DNA from: Streptomyces mayonensis
Lineage (GTDB): Bacteria; Actinomycetota; Actinomycetes; Streptomycetales; Streptomycetaceae
Length of the DNA: 64,000 bases
Direction: 5' to 3'
Assembly: GCF_018982965.1 (NCBI RefSeq)
Contig: NZ_JACBYP010000014.1
Location: 1 to 64,000, forward strand
The notes below the pieces were generated by a model, which worked only from the letters and a program-made list of their open reading frames with translations, was not told the origin of the DNA and did not search any database. The position numbers and the translations under genes were made by a program. Below are positions 1 through 8,923 of this stretch, piece after piece (position 1 is the stretch's first letter; each line of letters opens with the position of its first letter).

Positions 1-170
1 GTGCCCGCCTGCGCCGCCGTGGGAGGCAGCTGTGCGGTCGGGGCCTCGCCGGGGGGAGCCGTCGGGGACTCCGGGGCCCGGGGCGGGGCGGAGGCAGCGG
101 GAGCATCCACCGGCACGGGAGGTGCGGACTGGGCCGGGGGTACCGCGGTGCCCTCGTTCTCGGTGCTCAC
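1..170 (-). CDS. N-terminus of a probable secreted trypsin-like (HtrA-type) serine protease, cut by the window edge
   Basis: A minus-strand reading frame starts at GTG 170 (MSTENEGTAVPPAQ...) behind a GAGGAG ribosome binding site and runs open to base 1. The 56 visible residues are Pro/Ala-rich and disordered. This resembles the N-terminal tail of Streptomyces HtrA-like proteases that sit next to a glycerophosphodiester phosphodiesterase gene, but no catalytic residue is visible. The coding call rests on the start, the ribosome binding site and codon-position GC. The product name rests on remembered synteny and is only an inference. Confidence 0.5.
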   Translation of the reverse strand, partial: MSTENEGTAVPPAQSAPPVPVDAPAASAPPRAPESPTAPPGEAPTAQLPPTAAQAG

Positions 171-432
171 AGCTTCTCTCCTCGTTCCACGGCTGTTTGT
201 CGGTCACCCCGGTCGCGCTCAGCGGCACTCACGCGCCGCTCCACGGTCCGGCGCGATGCGGACGTGCCGGTGTTCTTGTATGCCTTCAGCTTTTCCCACG
301 AGCCGTCAGAGCACCATAAGCGGTTGCTGTGGGTCTCCGACCGTCCTTTATATGGGTTATCCAAGACTAAACGGACGCGCTGCCGATTCCGCCGACGGCA
401 CGTCTACCCGCCCGCGGTGGCACCATGACGCG

Positions 433-1278
433 GTGACCCACGCACGACAGCACCGGATTCAGGTCGTTGCCCACCGCGGAGCCTCCGAGGAAGCCCCCGA
501 GCACACGCTCGCCGCGTACCGGAAGGCGATCGAGGACGGAGCGGACGCCCTCGAGTGCGATGTGCGCCTGACCGCCGACGGCCACCTGGTCTGCGTGCAC
601 GACTGGCGCGTCAACCGTACGTCGAACGGTCGGGGCGCGGTCTCCGCGCTGGAGCTCGCGGACCTGGCCGCCCTCGACTTCGGCGCCCGCCGGACCCGCG
701 AGTTCTGGCGCACGCGCGACGAGCAGCCCGACTGGGAGCACCGGCCCGAGGACCGGGAGGAGACCTCCGTCCTGACCCTGGAGCGACTGCTCCAGCTCGT
801 GTCCGACGCGGGGCGGCGGGTCGAGCTGGCCATCGAGACCAAGCACCCGACACGCTGGGCGGGGCAGGTCGAGGAGCGGCTGCTGCTGCTTCTGAAGCGG
901 TTCGGGCTCGACGCCCCCGCCTCGGCCGAGGAGTCCCCGGTGCGGGTGATGAGTTTCTCGGCACGGTCGCTGCACCGGGTGCACGCCGCGTCACCGACGC
1001 TGCCGACGGTCTATCTGATGCAGTTCGTCTCACCCCGGCTGCGCGACGGCCGACTGCCCGCGGGTGTCCGGATCGCGGGCCCCTCCATCCGGATCGTGCG
1101 CAACCACCCCGCCTACATGGAGCGACTGAAGCAGGCCGGGCATCAGGTGCACGTATGGACCGTGAACGAGACCACCGACGTGGATCTCTGCGCCGGCCTG
1201 GGGGTCGACGCCATCATCACCAACCGGCCTCGCTCCGTCCTGGAGCACTTGGACCGCCTCAACGACCTGGGCCGCTGA
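433..1278 (+). CDS. Glycerophosphodiester phosphodiesterase family protein
   Basis: This 281-residue enzyme should hydrolyse glycerophosphodiesters to glycerol-3-phosphate and an alcohol. The GDPD signature is complete: VAHRGASEEAPEHT at the N-terminus supplies the catalytic His-Arg, ALECDVRLT supplies the metal-binding Glu and Asp, and VCVHDW supplies the second catalytic His. VHVWTVNE and the ADAIITNRP-like end (VDAIITNRP) match the C-terminal TIM-barrel strands. The frame is open to base 1, but the upstream part is antisense to the neighbouring gene and lacks homology-like character, so GTG 433, just before the first barrel strand, is preferred. No signal peptide is seen, which suggests a cytosolic enzyme. 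No strong ribosome binding site precedes it, so the start is moderately certain. Confidence 0.85.
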   Translation: MTHARQHRIQVVAHRGASEEAPEHTLAAYRKAIEDGADALECDVRLTADGHLVCVHDWRVNRTSNGRGAVSALELADLAALDFGARRTREFWRTRDEQPDWEHRPEDREETSVLTLERLLQLVSDAGRRVELAIETKHPTRWAGQVEERLLLLLKRFGLDAPASAEESPVRVMSFSARSLHRVHAASPTLPTVYLMQFVSPRLRDGRLPAGVRIAGPSIRIVRNHPAYMERLKQAGHQVHVWTVNETTDVDLCAGLGVDAIITNRPRSVLEHLDRLNDLGR

Positions 1279-1492
1279 TGCGCCCCTGAGCCTTGACCCG
1301 GCGGCCCGTCCGGCGCATTCTCCGGTCTCGGCCACACCGACGAAATCGAGCCATGTGATTACGGGGTGTGCTCCGGCGCGTTCGGTGCGTGTTCGGCCGT
1401 GTCGAATGCGTCACTGGGCGGGTACGGGCCGGTTTCCGGCTCAGGCCGGAGGGGCATCCACACCGTGGCGTGGGGCGAAGGAGGTCTCGGGG

Positions 1493-2044
1493 GTGGCGTT
1501 GGTGGTGGCACAGGAAGTGCCCGCGTCGTCAAGCATGGCCGTTCCCCATGGTCCTGCGGGCGTGGGGAAAGCAAGACACCGCATGCGTGATCAGTTGCGC
1601 AGAGGCGGCGTGGCGGAATCGGTCATCGACGACGCTGTACTGGTCCTTTCGGAACTTTTGAGCAATGCCTGCAAGCACGGCCGACCACTCGGTGACGCGC
1701 TCGCCGGGGACGGCGACGTGCGAGCCGCATGGCAGGTGGACGCGGGCGGCCGACTGGTGGTGGAGGTCACGGACGGTGGCGGCCCGACCCGCCCGGCTCC
1801 GGCGAAGCCCTCGGTCACCGCGCACGGCGGCCGCGGGCTGAACATCATCACCGCGCTCGCCGACGACTGGGGGGTACGGGACGACGCACGCGGCGAGGTC
1901 ACGGTCTGGGTCGTCGTCCACGACGACGTGCACGACCCGGACGCCGGACACCGCCGTGACGACTTCGCCGCCCGGATATCGGCACCGGCGGTGTCGGAGA
2001 TCCCCGGCCTGGACTTCGCGGACGCCTTCGACGAGTTGGGCTGA
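1493..2044 (+). CDS. Anti-sigma-factor-type ATP-binding protein (HATPase_c, RsbW/SpoIIAB-like)
   Basis: A 183-residue single-domain GHKL ATPase without a histidine-kinase dimerisation domain. The N box is VLSELLSNACKHGRPL, the G1 box is VEVTDGGGP, and the G2 box is HGGRGLNIITALADDWGV. Such proteins in Streptomyces act as anti-sigma or serine-kinase partners in partner-switching circuits. GTG 1493 was chosen because GAAGGAGG at 1477-1484 lies eight bases upstream, although the frame is open further. The C-terminal 40 residues after the ATPase fold are acidic and unassigned. No sigma factor or STAS antagonist is adjacent, so its partner is unknown. Confidence 0.8.
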   Translation: MALVVAQEVPASSSMAVPHGPAGVGKARHRMRDQLRRGGVAESVIDDAVLVLSELLSNACKHGRPLGDALAGDGDVRAAWQVDAGGRLVVEVTDGGGPTRPAPAKPSVTAHGGRGLNIITALADDWGVRDDARGEVTVWVVVHDDVHDPDAGHRRDDFAARISAPAVSEIPGLDFADAFDELG

Positions 2045-2203
2045 CTGCCTGGAGAAGCGGCCCCAGTGGCCACCGGCTGCCTGCTCGCAGTCCGAGGCTG
2101 AGGTGCCGGCGTCGGCGTCGGCGCCGTGGCCGGGGGGGGGATGCCGTGGCCTTCGCCGTGCTGCGGGACTTGGGAGCCCGCGGCCGGTGCCCCCGTGGGT
2201 GCG

Positions 2204-2212
2204 TTGTCCACA
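2204..2212 (+). other. Isolated DnaA-box 9-mer (TTGTCCACA)
   Basis: The sequence TTGTCCACA matches the Streptomyces DnaA-box consensus exactly. It is a single copy, about 75 bases upstream of the DUF5926 gene. A lone 9-mer has limited weight, but more are found at 24.2, 24.45 and 33.5 kb. Confidence 0.45.
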
Positions 2213-2286
2213 GGGCCCCGTCGGCCGCAGCGGGAACGGCTAGGCTCGCGCCGTACGAGTAGAGCCGTAACCGGGAGACACCCACG

Positions 2287-3252
2287 ATGGCCAAGAAGCG
2301 ACCCCAGACGAAGGCCAAGCGGCCCCAGCTCGACGACGCCGAGATCCCGGTCGTCGGTGCCCGCGAGCCCTGCCCCTGCGGCAGTGGCCGCCGGTACAAG
2401 GCCTGTCACGGCCGGGCCGCCGCACAGGCCACGACCGCGCTGGTGCACCGCCCCTTCGAGGGGCTGGCCGGCGAGTGCGACTGGGTGGCGCTGCGGGAGC
2501 TCGTGCCCGCGGCCACGGCCGGGCTGACGCTGCGCGACGGTCTGCCCGAGGGCGTCCCCTCCGTCACGCTGGCCACGGTGCTCCCGATGGCGTGGCCCGC
2601 CCTGCGCCGCGACGACGGCTCGGTCCTCCTCGGCCTGCAGAACGACACGGCGTCGGGCGACATCAGCCGCGACCTCGCCGACACCCTCCAGCGGGCGCTG
2701 GCCGCGGATCCGGGCACGCCGGTGCAGGGCCGGCGTGCACCGGCCGAGGGACCGCGGCTGCAGGACCTGCTCGCTCCCGGCGCAGCTTTCGAGCCAGAGG
2801 TGCACCCGGGCTTCGAGTTCTGGGTGCCGGACCCGGAGAGCGCCACGCCGGACGTGACCGCCTCCCTGGAGCGGGCCAACGCCGCGGCCATCCCGACCGT
2901 CCGGCTGCAGAGCGTGGACGCCGCGTACTGGTGCGAGACCCCGGAGAAGAATCACCTGCGCTGGGTCATGCCCCACGAGGAGGAGCGCCTTCTGGACGCT
3001 CTCGCCCGGCTGCACGCCGCAGGCGGTTCCTCCCTCGGGGAGGGCACGCGCCTCGTCGGTTCCTTCCGCGCCCACGGGCTCACCGTGCCGGTGTGGGACC
3101 TCCCGAGCGACACGACCGCACAGGACGTCGAGAAGCCGGCCGCCGAGTTCGCGGAGCGCCTCGCCGGCGCCCTGGCCACGGACGCACCGCTCACCCACGA
3201 CGAGCGCCGGGCGCGTGGCGGCCTGACCAACCGGCAGGTCACCCTCAGCTGA
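2287..3252 (+). CDS. DUF5926 family protein with N-terminal SEC-C zinc motif
   Basis: A 321-residue protein. Residues 1-20 are Lys/Arg-rich, and a SEC-C motif follows (EPCPCGSGRRYKACHG, CxCx8CH), the zinc-binding element known from the SecA C-terminus. The remainder matches the actinobacterial DUF5926 type, whose function I do not know. The start at ATG 2287 is supported by CGGGAGA nine bases upstream and by a possible -10 TAGGCT at 2241-2246. A perfect DnaA-box 9-mer lies at 2204-2212 in its upstream region. A role linked to SecA or ribosomes is possible only by the shared motif. Confidence 0.8.
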   Translation: MAKKRPQTKAKRPQLDDAEIPVVGAREPCPCGSGRRYKACHGRAAAQATTALVHRPFEGLAGECDWVALRELVPAATAGLTLRDGLPEGVPSVTLATVLPMAWPALRRDDGSVLLGLQNDTASGDISRDLADTLQRALAADPGTPVQGRRAPAEGPRLQDLLAPGAAFEPEVHPGFEFWVPDPESATPDVTASLERANAAAIPTVRLQSVDAAYWCETPEKNHLRWVMPHEEERLLDALARLHAAGGSSLGEGTRLVGSFRAHGLTVPVWDLPSDTTAQDVEKPAAEFAERLAGALATDAPLTHDERRARGGLTNRQVTLS

Positions 3253-3467
3253 CGCGCCGCCCGACGGGTGTTCCGGTCGGCGTCCCGGCGAAGTCCCGGA
3301 CGGCACGCCCGCCATCCGCCGGCCGCCGTAACGCCCTCCGGGGGCCGGGGGCCGGGGCGGGAGCTGGTGACACCAGTCACAACTCCCGGCACGGACAGGC
3401 CAGTCGGTGACCGGAAACCAAAAGATCGAATTTGCTAACCGCCGATCTCTTGTTACCGTTCGAGTAG

Positions 3468-3510
3468 CCCGGTTGCTGGTGCATCCCCCGTCGCCAGCAA
3501 CCGGGTCTTT
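3468..3510 (+). terminator. Strong 12-bp hairpin between convergent genes, T-rich on the plus side
   Basis: CCCGGTTGCTGG at 3468-3479 pairs perfectly with CCAGCAACCGGG at 3494-3505 across a 14-base loop. TCTTT follows on the plus strand. It lies between the end of the DUF5926 gene and the end of the minus-strand gene at 3547, so a bidirectional terminator is the simplest reading. The preceding 60 bases are unusually AT-rich for this genome, so it could also be the end of a small RNA. Confidence 0.6.
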
Positions 3511-3546
3511 CCGTGCGCTCGGCCGCACACGCACCGCAGTCGGCCG

Positions 3547-4365
3547 TCAACTCCCCGTTTCTGCAGGTGAGTTGCCGTCCGGGACGACGCTGCCGTCCGT
3601 GCCGTCTCCGCCGCTCGCGTCACCCTTGTCCCCGACAGCACCGACAGCACCGACAGCACCACCGGCGGCGTCGGCACCCGCGGCACCCGTCACCCCTGCG
3701 TCGCCGTTGCTCCCGGCCCTCAGCAGCAGCGGTCCGTACCCGGCCCGCCTCGCGAACTCCGCGACCGCCGTGTACCCGGCGGCCCCGCCCGGGGCGCGTT
3801 TCCGCGGCGTCTCGCAGGTACCCGGCGCGTCCTCGGCGCTCACCGCGCAGTGGGTCCGCAGACTGTGCCCGTCGTCCCCGATGAGACTCAGCACGGACTC
3901 GAGCGGGATGCCGGTGACGTTGCGGTAGTAGGTCCGCGCCCAGGTCTGCGTGCCCTGGACCAGGACGCAGGTCTGGGCCTCGACACCGCCGGGTGAGGTG
4001 AGTTCGGGACCGCAGCGCACGGCCGTGGCCGGTCCGGGCGGCAGCGGGGCACGGGTGGGCGGCAGGATCCCGGCGGGGATGCGGCCCGGCCCCTCGGGCG
4101 CCTTGTCGTCGCCGTCCTGCGCGAGGATCCGGGTCTCCGTCGCGGGGGCGTCGTGCCCGCCGTCACCCGGAGGCCCCGCGGATGCCACCGCGAACGGCAG
4201 TACGACCGCGCACACCGCCAAGCCGACGAACCCGCACAGGCAGACCCGCCGACGGCCCGGACCGGCACGATGCACCCCGCCGGACCGGTGCAGCCGGACG
4301 GGGTGGTGCAGCCCGACGCGGCGGTGCGGCCCGACGGCGCGGTGCTCCCCTGCATGAAGCGGCAT
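3547..4365 (-). CDS. Hypothetical membrane-anchored or secreted protein
   Basis: A 272-residue protein with a His/Arg-rich cytosolic head (about residues 1-37), one hydrophobic segment (VCLCGFVGLAVCAVVLPFAVA, about residues 38-57) and an extracellular domain. That domain carries Cys residues near RCGPEL, AQTCVLVQ, RTHCAVS and GTCETP, which could form two disulfides. The last 45 residues are a Gly/Ala/Asp-rich low-complexity tail. I do not recognise the family. ATG 4365 is the only ATG before the hydrophobic segment and lacks a good ribosome binding site. It lies 56 bases downstream of the prim-pol gene on the same strand, so co-transcription is likely. Confidence 0.65.
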   Translation of the reverse strand: MPLHAGEHRAVGPHRRVGLHHPVRLHRSGGVHRAGPGRRRVCLCGFVGLAVCAVVLPFAVASAGPPGDGGHDAPATETRILAQDGDDKAPEGPGRIPAGILPPTRAPLPPGPATAVRCGPELTSPGGVEAQTCVLVQGTQTWARTYYRNVTGIPLESVLSLIGDDGHSLRTHCAVSAEDAPGTCETPRKRAPGGAAGYTAVAEFARRAGYGPLLLRAGSNGDAGVTGAAGADAAGGAVGAVGAVGDKGDASGGDGTDGSVVPDGNSPAETGS

Positions 4366-4421
4366 GGGGCGGACGATAACGACGGCGGGCGGGCACGGAC
4401 TCCCGCGCGCGCCGGACGCCC

Positions 4422-5087
4422 CTAGAACTCGGGCGCGCTCACACCCGTACGAGTGAGTGCGTCGACCGCCGCGTCCACGACGGCCTCGACGTCGGGCACC
4501 CAGGGCGAGGCCGAGCCGGGCAGCGGCGCCCGTTCCCAGCGGACGGCGCCGGCGCCGGTCTCGGACGGGGGCAGCGCCAGGTAACCGCCCTCGCCGTGGA
4601 AGCGCAGGGAGCCGGGGACGAAGTCCTTGGCGTAGAGCAGCTCGCCGAGCTGCTCCATGGAGTACGGCCGCACCAGCAGCGCCCAGCGAGTGGGCGAGGC
4701 GACCACCGGACCGAGACGGAGGCCCACCCGGTCGAGCGCGGCCAGGGCGTGGGCGGCCGGGAGGGCGGGCAGCGAGACGGCGCACGGGGCGCTGCCGCCG
4801 GTGGCGAGGACGATCGGCGCGGCGGGCCGGTTGGTCCACCACCAGCGCACCATCCGGGCGTCGGTGGTGGCCGCGAGGAGACCGGGGTCGAAGGGGTGCG
4901 CACCCGCCACCGCGCACTCCGGATCCGGGCAGCCGCAGCCCGACCGCGCCTCCGGGTCCGCCGCCGCGCCCGGGAGGACGGGCCACTGCCATTGCGTCGC
5001 GTAGGTCAGCGCCGCGCCGATCAGCTCGGGCCGCCCGTCGTCGTGCTGGGACAAGAACCTGCGTCGCCTTCCGAGGATCTCGCGCAT
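4422..5087 (-). CDS. Bifunctional DNA primase/polymerase (prim-pol) N-terminal domain protein
   Basis: A 221-residue protein made of one prim-pol type domain. The features are ALTYATQWQWPVLPG near the N-terminus, a Cys-rich GCGCPDPECAVAGAHPF element typical of this family, then WWWTNRPAAPIVLATG. A helicase or C-terminal primase domain as found in phage replication proteins is absent. In Streptomyces chromosomes such stand-alone proteins are common and uncharacterised. ATG 5087 follows CGTTGCA-type sequence without a strong ribosome binding site (GGAACGAGCGC upstream). It is divergent from the SpoIIE phosphatase gene across 685 bases. Confidence 0.75.
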   Translation of the reverse strand: MREILGRRRRFLSQHDDGRPELIGAALTYATQWQWPVLPGAAADPEARSGCGCPDPECAVAGAHPFDPGLLAATTDARMVRWWWTNRPAAPIVLATGGSAPCAVSLPALPAAHALAALDRVGLRLGPVVASPTRWALLVRPYSMEQLGELLYAKDFVPGSLRFHGEGGYLALPPSETGAGAVRWERAPLPGSASPWVPDVEAVVDAAVDALTRTGVSAPEF

Positions 5088-5772
5088 GAGCGCTCGTTCC
5101 TTTCCGTTGCACGCCTGGCAACACCGTGGTCACTCACACCATGTGTCGAGCATTCGCTGTGCGTAGCTGGTGGCGCATCACATCCCTGCCACGGGGACCC
5201 GCCGGGAACGTCCCCGAGAGGAACGCCTCCGCCGAGGGCGGGGAACCGCTGTGGGCCCCCATGGGCCCATGGGCCCCTGTGGGTCGAGCACTGACTGCGT
5301 CCGTGACGGTTCCGTCCACGCTGCGTCTGTCAAAGCATGGACGTGGCGCGGGGGTGGCGAAGTCTGGCGTTTGCCGTCCCGCGTATTTCTCTCGGCCTCC
5401 GCCACGGGAGGATGGGGCTCGGTCGTCGGTGGATAGGACGCCCGGGTCCGTCGCCAGGTTCCAGGTGGCCCCCAACCACCCCTGGTCTTCTCCGGGTACG
5501 TACCCATCACGACCGCTGTGACGCTCCGTGAAGCACCCCCAGTCGACCGCAACAAGGCGTCCTCCGGGGCAGTTTCAAGCCAACTTTGCTTTTCCGCAAG
5601 GGTCCGGGAAGGAAGCCACTCACACCTCGCGGACACCAGGAAACCCAGCAGGACAATGCTGGACATCTCCTTACGAGTGCGTGTACATGTGGAGACACTG
5701 CCAGCGGCGCAGAATGACATGGGGGTTTGCGATGCTTTTGAGCAGTAAGCACCGGTCGGAAAGCCGGACGCC
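5088..5772. other. Divergent intergenic region, no convincing gene
   Basis: This 685-base spacer lies between the minus-strand prim-pol gene and the plus-strand SpoIIE gene. Open frames here lack family-like character. It contains a 16-bp perfect palindrome (CCCATGGGCCCATGGG, 5258-5273). Its right half is AT-richer than the neighbours and carries a 6-bp hairpin near 5648-5665 (CCAGCA/TGCTGG). The length and composition suggest a long regulated promoter or leader for the phosphatase gene. Confidence 0.5.
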
Positions 5773-7269
5773 ATGAAGGCCCCGCACCCCGCGAAAGTGG
5801 CCGGAATCGATTCAACGGTGCCGGCCCCCGCACACACTGTCGCGTCCGCCGCAGCCGGCCCGGACGCCCCCGGTGCCCTGCTCCAGGACCGGCTGGCCGG
5901 TTGGGTCTCGGACCTCACGACCCTGCACGAACTGACCGAGAGACTGGTCCGTACGGACACCCTGTCCGAAGGCATCGAGGAAGTACTGCGCGCCGGAGCC
6001 GCCCTGGTGGGCGCCCGGCGCGGACTCGTCGTCCTGGAACCGGCCGACGGCCTGGGCCCCGACACCACCGTCGGCCTCGGACTGGCCCGCGCCGATCTCG
6101 GCCACCTGGAGACCGTGCCCCGCAGCTGCCTCTCCCACGGCCGGATCCTGGACGGGCTGCCGGTCGGCGAGGACGGCATCGCCGAGCCCGACCTGCTCGC
6201 CGAGAAGGGCCTCGACCCCCGCCACCGCGAGGTCGCCGCACGCCTCGGTTACGCCGCCAGCTACGCGCTCCCCCTGACGGTCGAAGGCGCGGGGCCGGCC
6301 CCCGGTGGTACCGGAACGTCCACCGGGGGCAGCGGACCGACGGCCGGGGACACCGGAGCGTCCGCCGTGGGCCCCCGGCCGACCGCCGGGGGCGCCGGCC
6401 CGTCCGCCGGGCGCACCCGCCGGCTCGGCGCCGCCGTCTGGCTCTACGACGAACCCGCGGAACCGGGCGCCCGGCCGCGCCACCTCGCCGGCCTCTACAC
6501 CCGGTACGCCGCACAGCACCTGGCCCGGCTCCTGGAGGTCGAGCGCACCCGCGCCTCCATGGCGACGATGGCCGGGGAACTGCTGCCCTCCCGTCTGCCC
6601 CGGGTGGCCGGCGTCCAGCTCGCCGCCCGGCACCGCACGGGCCCGCGGGGCGGCGGCGACTGGTACGACGCGCTGCCGCTCCCGGACGCCGCGCTCGGTC
6701 TCGCCGTCGGCTCCGTCACCGGGTCGGGTCCCAGTGCCGTCGCCGCGATGGGCCGGCTGCGCGCCTCGCTGCGCGCGTACGCCGTGATGGAGGGCGAGGA
6801 TCCGGTCGCCGTCCTGTCCGACCTGGAGCTGCTGCTGCGGCTCACCGAACCCGCCCGCTCGGCCACGGCCCTGTTCGGCTACTGCGAGCCCGCGCTGCGC
6901 CGGATCACCCTGGCCGGTGCCGGGCACAGCCCGCCGCTGCTGATCGGTGAACGGCGCACGGAGTTCGCCGAGACGTCCGTCTCCGCGCCGCTCGGCATGC
7001 TGGCCTGCTGGGAGGCGCCCAGTGTGGAGCTGCAGGCCGAGCCCGGAGAGACGGTTCTGCTCTACACCGACGGGCTGCTGCACCGCACCGGCGACCCGGC
7101 CGACCGCGCCTTCGCCCGGCTGCACGCGGCCGCGGCCGGCGTCCCCCGGGCCGCCCGTCACGATCCGGACGCCGTCGCGGAGCACGTACTGCGCACGGTG
7201 CTGCCGGGCGGAAGGGCCGAGGCCGACTCCGAGGAGGACGTGGTGCTGCTGGCGGTCAGGTTCGAATAG
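5773..7269 (+). CDS. GAF-domain SpoIIE-type PP2C phosphatase with altered metal motif
   Basis: A 498-residue protein with a GAF domain (about residues 45-245) followed by a SpoIIE/PP2C domain (about 250-498). The phosphatase domain retains GGGDWYDALPLPD, AAMGRLR, LAGAGHSPPLL and YTDGLLHRTG. The metal-binding GDVxGHG motif reads GSVTGSG (residues 313-319), so a normally conserved Asp is Ser, and the final D-D pair is SEEDVVLLAV. Catalytic strength is therefore doubtful. The GAF domain carries a Gly/Thr/Pro-rich insertion at about residues 175-215. Such phosphatases normally dephosphorylate STAS anti-anti-sigma factors. ATG 5773 is preceded by GGAAAG at a nine-base distance. Confidence 0.8.
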   Translation: MKAPHPAKVAGIDSTVPAPAHTVASAAAGPDAPGALLQDRLAGWVSDLTTLHELTERLVRTDTLSEGIEEVLRAGAALVGARRGLVVLEPADGLGPDTTVGLGLARADLGHLETVPRSCLSHGRILDGLPVGEDGIAEPDLLAEKGLDPRHREVAARLGYAASYALPLTVEGAGPAPGGTGTSTGGSGPTAGDTGASAVGPRPTAGGAGPSAGRTRRLGAAVWLYDEPAEPGARPRHLAGLYTRYAAQHLARLLEVERTRASMATMAGELLPSRLPRVAGVQLAARHRTGPRGGGDWYDALPLPDAALGLAVGSVTGSGPSAVAAMGRLRASLRAYAVMEGEDPVAVLSDLELLLRLTEPARSATALFGYCEPALRRITLAGAGHSPPLLIGERRTEFAETSVSAPLGMLACWEAPSVELQAEPGETVLLYTDGLLHRTGDPADRAFARLHAAAAGVPRAARHDPDAVAEHVLRTVLPGGRAEADSEEDVVLLAVRFE

Positions 7270-7401
7270 CGGTCACTGACACCCCGCACTCCACGGATAA
7301 CGGACGGTAGCCCCCTCGTGTAACAGGCCCTTCGCCCCTGGGCCCCCTTCCGTACGTCCGTACGATGGGGGTGGTCCAGTGCCGTATCGAGGAGGATGAC
7401 C

Positions 7402-8898
7402 GTGGCGGAGGAGCTCACCCCGGAGAACTCGGAGACCCCGGAGAACCCGGAGAATCCGGATACCCCGGAGACCGAGGCCGAGGAGCCGGCCAAGCAGCGC
7501 AAGAACGGCCTGTACCCGGGCGTCTCCGACGAGCTGGCCGAGAGCATGAAGTCCGGCTGGGCCGACACGGAGCTGTACGACCTGGAGCCGATCGCCCAGG
7601 CCGCCGAGACCGCCGCCCGCCGCGCCGCACTGTCCGCCCGCTTCCCGGGCGAGCGCCTGGTGATCCCCGCGGGCAACCTGAAGACCCGGTCGAACGACAC
7701 GGAGTACCCCTTCCGCGCCTCGGTGGAGTACACGTACCTCACGGGCAACCAGACCGAGGACGGCGTGCTGGTCCTGGAGCCCGAGGGCGACGGCCACGCC
7801 GCGACGATCTACCTCCTGCCTCGCTCGGACCGCGAGAACGGCGAGTTCTGGCTGAACGGCCAGGGCGAGCTGTGGGTCGGCCGCCGCCACTCCCTCACCG
7901 AGGCCGGGAAGCTCTACGGCATTCCCGCCTCCGACGTCCGCGAGCTGGCCGGCGCCCTGCGCGAGGCCACCGGCCCGGTGCGCGTCGTACGCAGCTACGA
8001 CGCCGGCATCGAGGCGGCCCTCACCGACAAGGTCACCGCCGAGCGCGACGAGGAGCTGCGCGTCTTCCTGTCCGAGGCCCGCCTGGTCAAGGACGAGTTC
8101 GAGATCGGTGAGCTGCAGAAGGCCGTCGACTCCACCGTGCGCGGCTTCGAGGACGTCGTGAAGGTCCTCGACAAGGCCGAGGCGACCAGCGAGCGCTACA
8201 TCGAGGGCACCTTCTTCCTCCGCGCACGCGTGGAGGGCAACGACGTCGGCTACGGCTCCATCTGCGCCGCCGGACCGCACGCCTGCACCCTGCACTGGGT
8301 CCGCAACGACGGCCCCGTCCGCTCCGGCGACCTGCTGCTCCTCGACGCGGGCGTGGAGACGCACACGTACTACACGGCGGACGTCACGCGCACGCTGCCG
8401 GTCAACGGCACGTACACCGAGCTGCAGAAGAAGATCTACGACGCGGTGTACGACGCCCAGGAGGCCGGCATCGCGGCGGTCAAGCCGGGCGCCAAGTACC
8501 GGGACTTCCACGACGCCGCCCAGCGGGTGCTGGCCGAGCGGCTCGTCGAGTGGGGCCTGGTCGAGGGCCCGGTCGAGCGAGTGCTCGAGCTGGGCCTGCA
8601 GCGCCGCTGGACGCTGCACGGCACCGGTCACATGCTCGGCCTGGACGTCCACGACTGCGCCTCCGCCCGCGTGGAGTCGTACGTGGACGGCACGCTCGAG
8701 CCCGGCATGGTGCTCACCGTCGAGCCGGGCCTGTACTTCCAGGCCGACGACCTGACCGTGCCCGAGGAGTACCGGGGCATCGGTGTGCGCATCGAGGACG
8801 ACATCCTCGTCACCGCCGACGGCAACCGGAACCTGTCCGCCGGGCTGCCGCGCCGGTCGGACGAGGTCGAGGAGTGGATGGCCGCGCTCAAGGGCTGA
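7402..8898 (+). CDS. pepP: Xaa-Pro aminopeptidase (aminopeptidase P, M24B)
   Basis: A 498-residue dinuclear-metal peptidase that removes the N-terminal residue before proline. The N-terminal AMP_N creatinase-like domain is about residues 60-200 and the pita-bread M24 domain about 235-485. Visible metal ligands are LLLDAGVETHTYYTADVTRTLP (two Asp), HGTGHMLGLDVHD (His), LTVEPG (Glu) and GIGVRIEDD (Glu). The first 35 residues are an acidic Pro/Glu tail. GAGGAGG at 7389-7395 directly abuts ATG 7396, so GTG 7402, at six-base spacing, is the better start. A -10-like TACGAT sits at 7359-7364. Confidence 0.9.
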   Translation: MAEELTPENSETPENPENPDTPETEAEEPAKQRKNGLYPGVSDELAESMKSGWADTELYDLEPIAQAAETAARRAALSARFPGERLVIPAGNLKTRSNDTEYPFRASVEYTYLTGNQTEDGVLVLEPEGDGHAATIYLLPRSDRENGEFWLNGQGELWVGRRHSLTEAGKLYGIPASDVRELAGALREATGPVRVVRSYDAGIEAALTDKVTAERDEELRVFLSEARLVKDEFEIGELQKAVDSTVRGFEDVVKVLDKAEATSERYIEGTFFLRARVEGNDVGYGSICAAGPHACTLHWVRNDGPVRSGDLLLLDAGVETHTYYTADVTRTLPVNGTYTELQKKIYDAVYDAQEAGIAAVKPGAKYRDFHDAAQRVLAERLVEWGLVEGPVERVLELGLQRRWTLHGTGHMLGLDVHDCASARVESYVDGTLEPGMVLTVEPGLYFQADDLTVPEEYRGIGVRIEDDILVTADGNRNLSAGLPRRSDEVEEWMAALKG

Positions 8899-8923
8899 CG
8901 GCCGGAAGCGCCGACGCGCCACA

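Noticed and set aside
1591-3534. 647-residue minus-strand open frame
   Set aside because: It covers the ATPase and DUF5926 genes in antisense and lacks any motif.
3407-3928. Plus-strand frame after the 3.47 kb hairpin
   Set aside because: It is antisense to the minus-strand membrane protein gene and Pro/Ala/Ser-rich. The minus-strand product has a hydrophobic anchor and paired Cys.
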